NCBI GenBank assembly: GCA_021775095.1
Contig: JAJFII010000039.1
Span: forward strand, 1 to 64,000
Direction: 5' to 3'
From: Rhodospirillales bacterium
GTDB taxonomy: Bacteria; Pseudomonadota; Alphaproteobacteria; Rhodospirillales; Casp-alpha2
DNA length: 64,000 nt
This document shows positions 37,053-45,314 of the stretch, piece by piece (within the stretch, counting starts at the first letter, position 1; each line of letters opens with the position of its first letter). Below the pieces are notes generated by a model. It was not told the DNA's origin. It did not search any database and saw only the letters and a list, made by a program, of their open reading frames with translations. Made by a program: the position numbers and the translations under genes.

Positions 37053-37320
37053 CTTGCCGTTGACAAACCGCGCGACGGCCTGATCGAAGTGGGGCGGGGT
37101 GCCCATGTGGTTCGCTGCAGCGGACTAGCTGTTGGCATGGAAAACTGCCCGAAGGCTTGCTACTCGGCACCGGTGAGGCGCTTGCCAGGGCCTGCGTCAT
37201 CCTATTTAGTAAGGGATTGATATAATGTCGAATTTGATATTATGATCGATTTTTGCCATTACATAGGGTCAGGACCCTAGGCTTACACAGCCCCGCAACC
37301 GCCACCAGTGAGGTGCTCCC

Positions 37321-38202
37321 ATGGACATGGCCATCGAGCAGATTCAAGCCGGATTTGCGGCGCGGATAACGGGTATTGATTTGACCGGCCCGATCAGCCC
37401 ACCGGACCAAGACAAGATGAAAGCCGCGACCCGCACCTACGCGGTTCTGGTGTTTCCGGGTCAAGCCGTAAGCGATGAGCAGCAACAGCAGTTTTCAACA
37501 CTTTTTGGCACCATTGAGGACAAAACCGGCGGTTATATACCTGACCCGAAAGGCGAACGGTTGTCGCGCGGGATGAATGATATTTCCAACCTGGACACGG
37601 ATAACAAACTGCTGGCCTGGGACAGTCGCCAGCGGCTTTTTAATTTGGCCAATCGATTGTGGCATTCCGACAGTTCCTATCGCGCCATTCCGGCTAAGTT
37701 CTCCCTGCTGTCCGGCCGTCAGGTGCCGACAAATGGCGGCGGCAATACGGAATTTGCCGACATGTGCGCCGCCTACAGCGCGTTGAACCCACAGACCTTG
37801 AGCGAGATTGAAGACCTGGTTTGCGAACATTCGCTAATCCATTCCCGCGGCATATTGGGATTCGAGACATTGGACAGTGAAAAGGAAATGTTCCGGCCGG
37901 TGCGCCAGCGCCTTGTCCGCAGGCATCAAGTGACGGGTCGCAAGTCCCTATATCTGTCGGCCCATGCCGGGTCGATCATCGGATGGCCGCTGCCGGAAGC
38001 GAAAATCCTGTTACATGATCTGACCGAACATGCCACCCAACGGCAATTCGTTTACAGTCACCGTTGGCAAAACAATGACCTGGTCATGTGGGACAACCGA
38101 TGCACCATGCATCGAGCCCGCCCGTTTGACGCCGCACAGGTTCGCGATATGCGCCGGACAACCATTGCCGGCGACGAAATGACCGTTGAACAAGCCATCT
38201 GA
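37321..38202 (+). CDS. TauD/TfdA-family Fe(II)/2-oxoglutarate dioxygenase
   Basis: A 293-residue non-haem iron dioxygenase. The metal triad is HxD in 'LWHSDSSY' (His115, Asp117) and the distal His in 'CTMHRARPFD' (~263); the 2-oxoglutarate-binding Arg is in 'RDMRRTTIAG' (~279). Family members hydroxylate taurine, alkyl sulfates, phenoxyacetates and similar substrates; 'AFADM/EFADMCAAYSAL' is the TfdA/TauD-typical 'TEFADM' segment. No sulfur-metabolism partner is nearby, so the substrate is open. It has its own 268-base upstream region. Two ATGs, 37321 and 37327, are possible. Confidence 0.88.
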   Translation: MDMAIEQIQAGFAARITGIDLTGPISPPDQDKMKAATRTYAVLVFPGQAVSDEQQQQFSTLFGTIEDKTGGYIPDPKGERLSRGMNDISNLDTDNKLLAWDSRQRLFNLANRLWHSDSSYRAIPAKFSLLSGRQVPTNGGGNTEFADMCAAYSALNPQTLSEIEDLVCEHSLIHSRGILGFETLDSEKEMFRPVRQRLVRRHQVTGRKSLYLSAHAGSIIGWPLPEAKILLHDLTEHATQRQFVYSHRWQNNDLVMWDNRCTMHRARPFDAAQVRDMRRTTIAGDEMTVEQAI

Positions 38203-38508
38203 TCAACCTCCTGAGCCAATCGTCGTTAATTGGAACCACTGAGACAGCGCGTCCAGGTGGCGCGACAAAAAATTTAATTCGGGTCGATGGTTTCGGGCGG
38301 CAGAGATTTTACTCCAGCGGCCGGCCTGAGCTTTGGTTTTTGTAAGCCGATGACGGGCGATGGGAGGGTCGCATAAGGCCCGGTCACAGGTTTGTGTTTT
38401 AGACCAAATCGTTCCCTATGCTATTTAAACCCTACGAACGCCATATGCTGTGACACACTGTTGCACCTGTGCGCGCCCGGCACTTATTTTAACAGAGGAA
38501 CCAGGTTC
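38203..38508. other. Intergenic region before DM13 gene
   Basis: These 306 bases contain no recognised gene. GC-rich stretches near 38250-38370 give way to a more AT-rich segment (38390-38440), where the promoter of the DM13 gene is expected. No operator or terminator was recognised. Confidence 0.4.
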
Positions 38509-38907
38509 ATGAAATCTCTCAACTCCGCCATGATCGGTGTCATATTTTCTGCGGCCCTTACCGCTAGCCTCGGCCACGCTGCGGCGGATACGGTCTCCAA
38601 GTCCGGCACCTTTTCCGGTGCCAGCAACCACGTAACAAGGGGCAGTGTCGCCGTCGTCAAAACTGCGTCTGGCGGCATGTCGGTTGTCATGGGTACGGAT
38701 TTCAGCTTAGACGGTGCGCCGGACCCGATTGTCGGATTTGGCAAAAACGGCAAATACGCGGGATCCAGCAAACTTGGCAAACTCAATAAAAACAAAGGTG
38801 CGCAAACCTACGTCGTGCCGCACACTGTGGACACCGCCAAATATAATGAAGTTTATGTGTGGTGTGAAAAATACAATGTCCCGCTCGGTGTGGCCTTGTT
38901 GAAATAA
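38509..38907 (+). CDS. Secreted DM13-domain protein
   Basis: A 132-residue exported protein with signal peptide (~1-25, 'SLGHAAA' cleavage) and a single DM13 domain: 'KSGTFSGASNHVTRGSV' at the start and 'YNEVYVWCEKYNVPLGVALL' at the end. DM13 domains have been proposed to act in extracellular redox reactions with a conserved cysteine, here in VWCEKY. The ATG at 38509 has an AGAGGAA ribosome site; the longer upstream frame is rejected because it would disrupt the signal peptide. Converges with the CBS-domain gene across a hairpin repeat array. Confidence 0.85.
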   Translation: MKSLNSAMIGVIFSAALTASLGHAAADTVSKSGTFSGASNHVTRGSVAVVKTASGGMSVVMGTDFSLDGAPDPIVGFGKNGKYAGSSKLGKLNKNKGAQTYVVPHTVDTAKYNEVYVWCEKYNVPLGVALLK

Positions 38908-38968
38908 AAAACTTTGGCTGACGGGCATTGCGCTCGGGCGCATTTTAGAGCGCGTCCTCCCTGGCCCT

Positions 38969-39046
38969 GGGGCGGGTACGCCCCTTCATATAACTGGGCG
39001 GGTACGTCTCTTCCTTTAACTGGGCGGGTGCGCCCCTTCCTTTAAC
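38969..39046. repeat. Three tandem 26-bp hairpin-forming repeats
   Basis: Three head-to-tail copies of a 26-base unit at 38969-38994, 38995-39020 and 39021-39046. The consensus is TGGGCGGGTACGCCCCTTCC followed by TTTAAC. The first and third copies form a GGGCG/CGCCC stem with a four-base loop; the second is weakened by changes. The array sits between convergent genes and its last copy overlaps the stop codon of the CBS-domain gene, so it may serve as a bidirectional terminator. Confidence 0.8.
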
Positions 39047-39722
39047 CGACGGCAATGGTTGTCAGCAAATCCTGCGCACTGATCACACCGACCAATTCGC
39101 CGTCCCTGACAATTGGCATATGGCGCATTTTGTTTTGGTTCATGCTTTCGATGACCTTGGCAATGCGGTCATTCGGTGAACAGGTCCACACGCCGCGGGT
39201 CATATGGTCTGCGATGTGATTTTCCAGGGCGGCGCTGCCCTGGTCATGCAGCGCCCGGATAATATCGCGCTCGGACAACACACCGACCAGTCCTTTTTCC
39301 GGGGTGGCGACAACGATCAATCCGATTTTATGGATCGCCAGGATCGATACGGCGTCGCGCAGTTGGGTTTCCGGCGGCAGAGTTTGAATGCCGGCTCTGG
39401 TCGTGTTGACGAGTTCATGGATGTAAATTTTGGCGGCCATGGCCAGCTCTTTGCGCCGGTCCTTACCGGACCGCCGGCTCTGGGACCGCCGGTCCGCTGC
39501 CCGGCGGCTGATTTTATCGGGGTCATCGGCCCAGGTATCTTTTTGCCGACGTTCGGCGACCCGCCGGTCCTTGCGAACCCGACGGTCCGCCCGGCGGCGT
39601 TCCGCCAGTCGGTTGTCTTCTTTGGCCCGGGTTTTTTCATCCCAGGTATTGCGGCCTCGCCTGTCAAAAACCCGTTTTACCAATTCGATCACCTTTCCGG
39701 CGTGCCCTGCAATACCGCCCAT
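39042..39722 (-). CDS. CBS-domain protein with Arg-rich N-terminal region
   Basis: A 226-residue protein. The C-terminal ~130 residues are a CBS pair: first repeat after 'AAKIYIHELV' (~95) with 'LVGVLSERDIIRAL', second with 'KMRHMPIVRDGELVGVISAQDL'. CBS pairs sense adenine nucleotides. The first ~95 residues are strongly basic, with repeated ERR/DRR blocks such as ERRRADRRVRKDRRVAERR, likely disordered or nucleic-acid or membrane binding. The true start is uncertain: the ATG at 39722 gives the long form, while an ATG before AAKIYIHELV would give a plain CBS protein. A similar DRR-rich protein is encoded at 61890-62153. Confidence 0.75.
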   Translation of the reverse strand: MGGIAGHAGKVIELVKRVFDRRGRNTWDEKTRAKEDNRLAERRRADRRVRKDRRVAERRQKDTWADDPDKISRRAADRRSQSRRSGKDRRKELAMAAKIYIHELVNTTRAGIQTLPPETQLRDAVSILAIHKIGLIVVATPEKGLVGVLSERDIIRALHDQGSAALENHIADHMTRGVWTCSPNDRIAKVIESMNQNKMRHMPIVRDGELVGVISAQDLLTTIAVG

Positions 39723-39890
39723 TTCCAACCGATGTTAACCGACCCCGGGCCCCGGCGGAAGCCAATAACACCGCCACCGCCTAACTTTAAACCCTGTGTT
39801 GCCCCAACCCGCCACTTTCGCTACAAGACGCTCAGTTATTCCTCACCGGATTTGTCACCTCTTTAACGTCTATCACTGTGGAGCGCCCCG

Positions 39891-41570
39891 ATGGCCAGTT
39901 ACCAATATTCTTATGTTATGAAAAACCTGACCAAAGTTTACCCGGGCGGGCGGGAAATCTTCAAGGGCATAACATTGTCCTTTCTGCCGGACGCAAAAAT
40001 TGGCGTGCTCGGGGTTAACGGTGCCGGTAAATCGACCCTTCTCAAAATTATGGCCGGCCGCGACGGGGAATTTGGCGGCGAGGCCTGGGCGGCGGAGGGT
40101 GTCCGGGTTGGTTATCTGGAGCAGGAGCCGGAGCTCGACCCGGATAAAACCGTTGCCGAAAACGTCACCGACGGGCTCGGCGGCGTCAAGGATCTGATGG
40201 ACCGGTTTAACGAGATCTCCAATCGCTTCGCCGAACCCATGGACGACGACGAAATGAATGCGCTGATGGAAGAACAGGGCGAACTGCAGGAGAAAATCGA
40301 CGCCGTTGACGGATGGGAACTGGACCGGACCATCGAGATCGCCATGGACGCACTCAGATGCCCGCCGGGCAGTTCATCGGTGACCAATCTGTCGGGCGGC
40401 GAACGGCGGCGGATCGCGCTTTGTCGATTGCTTCTGCAAAAACCGGAAGTTCTTTTGCTGGACGAGCCGACCAACCACTTGGACGCGGAATCCGTCGCTT
40501 GGCTGGAACGCCATTTACGCGACTATGTGGGCACCATTTTGATGGTCACACATGATCGCTATTTTCTCGATAACGTCACCGGATGGATCATGGAAATCGA
40601 TCGCGGTCGCGGCATTCCCTACGAAGGCAATTATTCCAACTGGATGGAACAGAAATTAAAACGCCTGGCCCAGGAAGAACGCGAAGAGTCGGCCCGCCAG
40701 CGCGTTCTGAAACACGAACTGGAATGGGTTCGCCAGTCACCCCGCGCCCGCCAGGCCAAATCCAAGGCCCGGGTAAACGCCTATGATGATCTTGTCCGGC
40801 AAAGCCAGGAAGCGGCTTCTGAAGTTGCACAGATCGTCATTCCCATGGCGCCGCGTTTGGGCGATCTGGTCATCGAGGCGACGGATCTGAAAAAGGCCTA
40901 CGGCGAAAAAAACCTGCTCGATGGGTTGAGTTTTAAAATCCCTCCCGGCGCCATTGTCGGAGTCATTGGTGCCAACGGTGCCGGCAAAACCACCCTGTTC
41001 CGGATGGTCACCCAACAGGAGACTCCCGATGCCGGCAGCATCCGTATCGGTGATACGGTTAAACTTGGTTATGTCGATCAGTCCCGCGACAGTCTGGATT
41101 CAAGCAAAACCGTCTGGGAAGAAATTTCCGACGGTCAGGATTCCATTGATCTCGGCACCCGGACCATGCAGAGCCGGGCTTATGTGAGCCAGTTTAATTT
41201 CAAAGGCACGGATCAGCAAAAGAAAGTTGGTCAGTTGTCCGGCGGTGAGCGCAATCGGGTGCATATGGCAAAAATGTTAAAATCCCAAGCCAATGTTTTA
41301 CTGCTCGACGAGCCGACCAACGATCTCGATGTGGAAACTCTGCGGGCCCTGGAAGAAGCCATTGCTAATTTTGCCGGCTGCGCCATTGTCATCAGTCACG
41401 ACCGCTGGTTCCTGGACCGCCTGGCGACCCACATCATATCCTTTGAGGGCGACAGTCAGGTGATCTGGTTTGAAGGTAATTATCAGGACTACGAAGACGA
41501 CAAACGCCGTCGCCTAGGCGATGACGCGACGGAGCCCCACCGAATCAAGTACAAACCGCTTCAGAGATAG
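39891..41570 (+). CDS. ettA: Energy-dependent translational throttle protein EttA (ABC-F)
   Basis: A 559-residue cytosolic ABC-F ATPase with two ATPase cassettes and no membrane segments. Cassette 1 has Walker A GVNGAGKST (~40) and signature LSGGERRR; cassette 2 has GANGAGKTT (~362) and LSGGERNR. Both DEPTNHLD/DEPTNDLD boxes are present. The linker (P-site tRNA interaction motif) and the EttA-type arm after 'GRDGEFGGEA' fit EttA. In E. coli, EttA binds the ribosomal E site and gates the first peptide bond according to ADP/ATP level. A single gene; the only cargo nearby is IS debris on its 3' side. Confidence 0.95.
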   Translation: MASYQYSYVMKNLTKVYPGGREIFKGITLSFLPDAKIGVLGVNGAGKSTLLKIMAGRDGEFGGEAWAAEGVRVGYLEQEPELDPDKTVAENVTDGLGGVKDLMDRFNEISNRFAEPMDDDEMNALMEEQGELQEKIDAVDGWELDRTIEIAMDALRCPPGSSSVTNLSGGERRRIALCRLLLQKPEVLLLDEPTNHLDAESVAWLERHLRDYVGTILMVTHDRYFLDNVTGWIMEIDRGRGIPYEGNYSNWMEQKLKRLAQEEREESARQRVLKHELEWVRQSPRARQAKSKARVNAYDDLVRQSQEAASEVAQIVIPMAPRLGDLVIEATDLKKAYGEKNLLDGLSFKIPPGAIVGVIGANGAGKTTLFRMVTQQETPDAGSIRIGDTVKLGYVDQSRDSLDSSKTVWEEISDGQDSIDLGTRTMQSRAYVSQFNFKGTDQQKKVGQLSGGERNRVHMAKMLKSQANVLLLDEPTNDLDVETLRALEEAIANFAGCAIVISHDRWFLDRLATHIISFEGDSQVIWFEGNYQDYEDDKRRRLGDDATEPHRIKYKPLQR

Positions 41571-42484
41571 ACGGGAAAACCCCGTGAGGTAACGAAAACC
41601 GTCTTTTCAGATCGGTGAAGATATCGCGCGGGTTGGCACCTTTCGCCATGGCCTCAATAGGGGCGATCTCGCGCACCCGCCATCGGTAAGGCCAGATCAC
41701 GACGCAGCGTCGCATGATCGGTAACGTCTTCATAACCCAGCGCAATCGCCAGGACCGGCTGGCGCAGCCGATCAATAAACCAATGTTCGACCTTGCCGTG
41801 CCGCCGATCACCGCCGCGACACGGGTGCCGTCAGACCTGAAAACCGGTCCGCCGGACGCCCCCGTAAAACGCCGCCATTCGATGTGATCTCACCACCCGA
41901 TATATCTGTCTCAACACGACGGTTAGGACAGGCTGAAAATTCGGAACCAAAAGAAGTCCAATCTGTCGCCGCTGATCTCTTTGTTAAATTCGATTTGAGA
42001 AATTGAAGGGTAACGTGTTATTGCCTATCAGCGGCAACTTTTCATGAACCGTTCAGGCTGATGTTGCGAGCGATTTGAACACTGGGAACTCCATTTCCCA
42101 ATCGCCCTTTATAACCGCTCTCTTATGATCGTTCTTAAGAGCCGAAATCTGCATCTACCGAACTCCTCATAATCATTTGGGTCGCCAAGGTCTGTTGCAG
42201 CGACCCGTTGAAGTTATTCCTACTATTAGTAGAACCCACTTCGGCTCGTACTTTTGGGTCGGATCCTAAAAATATCCCGTGTTGAGATTTCTTCAAGAGC
42301 ATGTATCGGGATACGGCAGCCGAAGAAGTCAGACGTCATGGGGTTTATTGAACTGAAAAAGGCTCTAAACAAGGTAGAAAAATATTTACACTTGCAAATT
42401 GCAAACGAATCAAATTATGCTTTTTTGCAACTTTAATGATAAAAAATAAAAAATCCTATTTTGTGAGGCTCGGGGGAAGTGCAA
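41571..42484. other. Gene-poor stretch between ettA and the accessory island
   Basis: This 914-base interval holds the IS1380-like remnant (about 41640-42060) and then roughly 420 bases without a recognised gene. The latter include a GGGTCGC/GCGACCC hairpin at 42179-42206 and a very AT-rich stretch from about 42370, which probably provides the promoter of the island operon. A 60-codon open frame at 42254-42436 has no family resemblance. Confidence 0.5.
41640..42060 (-). pseudogene. IS1380-family transposase remnant, left copy
   Basis: On the minus strand two fragments of an IS1380-type transposase can be read. The first, VETDISGGEITSNGGVL (about 41865-41925), is the N-terminal motif; the second, RLRQPVLAIALGYEDVTDH then ATLRRDLAL (about 41670-41775), is the next conserved block. 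Frameshifts separate them and the rest of the gene is missing. The 3' part of this interval, 41801-42060, is directly repeated at the other side of the island. The likely element end is near the CAGCCTGAA at 42060. Confidence 0.75.
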
Positions 42485-44293
42485 ATGTATCCGGTTTTAT
42501 GCCCATTAAAATCAATTGGTGTGTCTATCGTTGCCCTATTGGCACTCGCCGGATGTTCCACCTTTTATTTACATAATGAAGAGGTTCAGCAGCTCACATC
42601 AGAAGCAAACGAGGCCGCTGACAGGATCAGCCTCGGCGCGCAATTTGACGCTCAGGAAACCTTCTTATCCGATCTTGAAAACAAAACACGGAAAATTCAA
42701 ATCAAAGCGAAATTGGTGGCGCGGGACCTGACTATTGCGCAACTTCTGAATGCCAGAGAAAGCGTATTTATGGAATTTGATATAAGAAAAAATTTATTTC
42801 TTGGGGGAGGACGTCGTGTCGCGCCAAATACACACCAGCTATACCTAAAGGAAACGTCGCGACGGGACGCCGCGATTGGTCAAATAAACGAACATTTATC
42901 AGATCTTTCGGCCGTCAATGGGTCTTTGAAAAAAGGTATTGAAGTTTGTTCACAGGCGTTTGATAAAACTGCATTTCTAACGGAAAATGTAACCGGCGAC
43001 GAGAATATAAAAATCGCCAACGGCCTTATTGATGTGGCCATAAATTCCAATAACGACTGTATCAAAATACAATCTGACATCACCGATCTGGAAACGCGGT
43101 TCGCCGAATTGGTAGATCCTGACACCCGCAAACGGCTTACCAGAGTTAAAGCAACTCTGGCGGTCATTAAAGATACCCAGGAAAAGGTAAAAAATGATCT
43201 AGAGACAATAACTTCTCACCTGATATGTCTCAAAGCTCAAAAATCCCCGAGTGGCGAAATCGCAGCCGTTCTATATAAAATGCGTGATTATCTTTTGATC
43301 ATTGGCAGTCGAGACGTTGTGCTCCCCGATGGCGATGAAGACCAAAAAAAAGATAACAAAACAAAAAAACCAGACCTTTCGAAATGCCCAGACGTCGCAA
43401 CGGCCTATAAGACGCTATCCAATATCGGTTTAGGAAAAAAGGTTGACGGTAAACCCGACGACAAACCAAACCCTGCGGAGATCCTTGAGGCAAGACAGCA
43501 GCTTTTTAGAAACATCGATACATACGCTACATACGCAGAGAAAATACTGCCGGGCTTAAAAGAAGCCAGAGCTGAATTCATGACGATCCAACTTATGGCT
43601 GTTCTTGCGGCCCTCGCCAATCAACCGTCGACGGACCCGACAGACACGATCGACGAGACCGCCCATTCTGAAGAAATCGCCACCGCAAAACTTTGGATGC
43701 GTACCCTTGGCAGTTTGATGAATGCGGCGGCACAGTTGGGCCGTACAAATCAACCGAGTATGGACGCATTGCTTGTGGAAATTGCCTATCAACAATACCA
43801 ATCGGCGCTTGCCGCAGCTCAACTGACCTCCTTGAAAAAGCAACAAGATCTATTAAATTTGAGCCGTTTGGCGCAAATTCAGAGAACTGTCTATTGGGCA
43901 CAGGCTGCGAATGCTCGTGATTCCCTTGAATTACCGGCAACAAATAACTCGTGCCCCGGTGTCGACTTAAAACAGGCGACGGGCCTCGCTCGGGTTATTG
44001 ATAAGTGTAAAGGAACCAAGGCGGCACGCCATGCAGGCGAAATTCTGTTGTTTGTCAGTCAGGCCTTTAATCGGGGTGATGTCCAGGCCCATATTGTCGA
44101 ATTTGATCTTACTAATCTTTCCCGTAAAACCGCAGTTTCCATGGACCGGGTCGCCTTTGAAGGACGGGTCGCGATCTTAAAACCCGTGTTGTCTAAATTA
44201 AAAGAATATGGCGAAAGCGGAATAAAGACCGAAGAAATTGTCGAATTGTTGAAAGCGTTTGGCCTGAGCGCAATTGCTTTTGGGGTGAATTGA
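42485..44293 (+). CDS. Large helical lipoprotein of unknown function
   Basis: No family recognised. A 602-residue lipoprotein: N-terminal hydrophobic segment ending in the lipobox LALAGC (Cys ~24, followed by Ser, so outer-membrane sorting is expected). The remainder is predicted mostly helical, rich in heptad-like leucine patterns (for example 'AALAAAQLTSLKKQQDLLNL', ~435-455), with a Lys/Asp-rich linker around 280-300. A few cysteines (C156, C199, C249, C298, C486) could form disulfides in the periplasm. GGGGGAAG precedes the ATG by about six bases; a GTG two codons earlier is less likely. First gene of the island operon, one base before the next gene. Confidence 0.75.
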   Translation: MYPVLCPLKSIGVSIVALLALAGCSTFYLHNEEVQQLTSEANEAADRISLGAQFDAQETFLSDLENKTRKIQIKAKLVARDLTIAQLLNARESVFMEFDIRKNLFLGGGRRVAPNTHQLYLKETSRRDAAIGQINEHLSDLSAVNGSLKKGIEVCSQAFDKTAFLTENVTGDENIKIANGLIDVAINSNNDCIKIQSDITDLETRFAELVDPDTRKRLTRVKATLAVIKDTQEKVKNDLETITSHLICLKAQKSPSGEIAAVLYKMRDYLLIIGSRDVVLPDGDEDQKKDNKTKKPDLSKCPDVATAYKTLSNIGLGKKVDGKPDDKPNPAEILEARQQLFRNIDTYATYAEKILPGLKEARAEFMTIQLMAVLAALANQPSTDPTDTIDETAHSEEIATAKLWMRTLGSLMNAAAQLGRTNQPSMDALLVEIAYQQYQSALAAAQLTSLKKQQDLLNLSRLAQIQRTVYWAQAANARDSLELPATNNSCPGVDLKQATGLARVIDKCKGTKAARHAGEILLFVSQAFNRGDVQAHIVEFDLTNLSRKTAVSMDRVAFEGRVAILKPVLSKLKEYGESGIKTEEIVELLKAFGLSAIAFGVN

Positions 44294-44294
44294 T

Positions 44295-44870
44295 ATGAAA
44301 AAACCATATGCGGTAAAACACCGGGTTCTTCTGAGCTTGCTTTGCATTGCTGTCTTCGGCTGTTCCGTTCCGAAGCCGGTATTAACGGCAAGCGACGCAG
44401 TTATCAAACACACCACAGCTCTTAAAAAACAATCGAATGATTTTGTTGCACAGGCCAACGCTGTCCGGCAACGGGCGGAAAAACGTCTCGCCTCGGCCTA
44501 TGGGAAAATAGCAGGAAGTCAGGCATTACTGGCCAATGAAGAGAAATTATATCTGCTATTATCTGACAAGACGGGTCCATCAATCCTCAAACAGATTCGA
44601 TCGGACGACCCGGTTATCCTAAAGGACCCCTATGGGCATCTGTCTATTGTCAACGGATATACCGCAGATGAAATTAAATTCGGTCCTATCAAAAAAGATA
44701 CAAAAGACTTGGACATCATCATTAAAAACATCAATGCCGTTCGCAGCGAGAAGCCGCAGTTGGAAGGTGCGACGTTTATTTTTAAAACCATTGAGAAAAT
44801 AAACGCATCCCTTAAAACGGCTAAAGATCAGTCAGAAAATGATGACACGACTGACAAGGAAAATAAATAG
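44295..44870 (+). CDS. Small lipoprotein of unknown function
   Basis: No family recognised. A 191-residue predicted lipoprotein with hydrophobic segment ~11-22 and a lipobox-like VFGC (Cys 23; Phe at the -2 position is unusual). A helical N-terminal half ('TALKKQSNDFVAQANAVRQR') precedes a mixed C-terminal half ending in an acidic, disordered tail. The gene starts 1 base after the large lipoprotein gene, so the two are surely co-transcribed and probably act together at the envelope. Confidence 0.7.
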   Translation: MKKPYAVKHRVLLSLLCIAVFGCSVPKPVLTASDAVIKHTTALKKQSNDFVAQANAVRQRAEKRLASAYGKIAGSQALLANEEKLYLLLSDKTGPSILKQIRSDDPVILKDPYGHLSIVNGYTADEIKFGPIKKDTKDLDIIIKNINAVRSEKPQLEGATFIFKTIEKINASLKTAKDQSENDDTTDKENK

Positions 44871-44918
44871 ACCCTACAAATACCGCAGGTGCGGCGATAG
44901 AGAGCAGGAGACTGGGTT

Positions 44919-45275
44919 ATGGCCTTAAGCGACGAATCGATAAATAACTTAACCGAGCGGGATCGGACCCGTTACGCAATCAGTGAAAAAATGAAATCGA
45001 TTGATCGCACGATTATTCAGGCCATTAAACAGAATGACCAGGCAACGGTTGCGCATTTTGAATCGAAACGAAGTGTCTATGAGGATCGTTACGACGCGGC
45101 TAAGGATGCGACAAATGTCATTGATGCGGCGACCGTGGCGGAAGTTATTGCAATTCGTGATGCAGTCAACGGTTTGGACAAACTCATCGCCGATAATAAG
45201 GCACTGCGCGACATCATCAATGCAACAACTGAACTTCTCTCCAAACCGGCAGGTACGGTTAAGGTGAAAGCCTGA
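44919..45275 (+). CDS. Small helical cytosolic protein of unknown function
   Basis: No family recognised. A 118-residue protein without signal peptide, predicted almost wholly helical ('ISEKMKSIDRTIIQAIKQND', 'VAEVIAIRDAVNGLDKLIAD'). It ends in a short Lys-rich tail. A good AGGAG ribosome site lies ten bases before the ATG. Its place between the lipoprotein genes and the membrane-protein gene, with short gaps, shows it belongs to the island operon. Possible adaptor or chaperone, but this is only a guess. Confidence 0.65.
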   Translation: MALSDESINNLTERDRTRYAISEKMKSIDRTIIQAIKQNDQATVAHFESKRSVYEDRYDAAKDATNVIDAATVAEVIAIRDAVNGLDKLIADNKALRDIINATTELLSKPAGTVKVKA

Positions 45276-45314
45276 TCATGGGATAACGGGCCTTAAATTC
45301 GCAAAGAGGATAAC

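Noticed and set aside
37053-37320. Possible coding remnant between the DUF2160 gene and the dioxygenase gene (minus-strand text such as MGTPPHFDQAVARFVNGKL)
   Set aside because: Only a short stretch looks protein-like and it does not continue into a recognisable family in any frame.
42254-42436. 60-codon open frame upstream of the island operon
   Set aside because: No ribosome site, no family, and AT-rich promoter-like composition.
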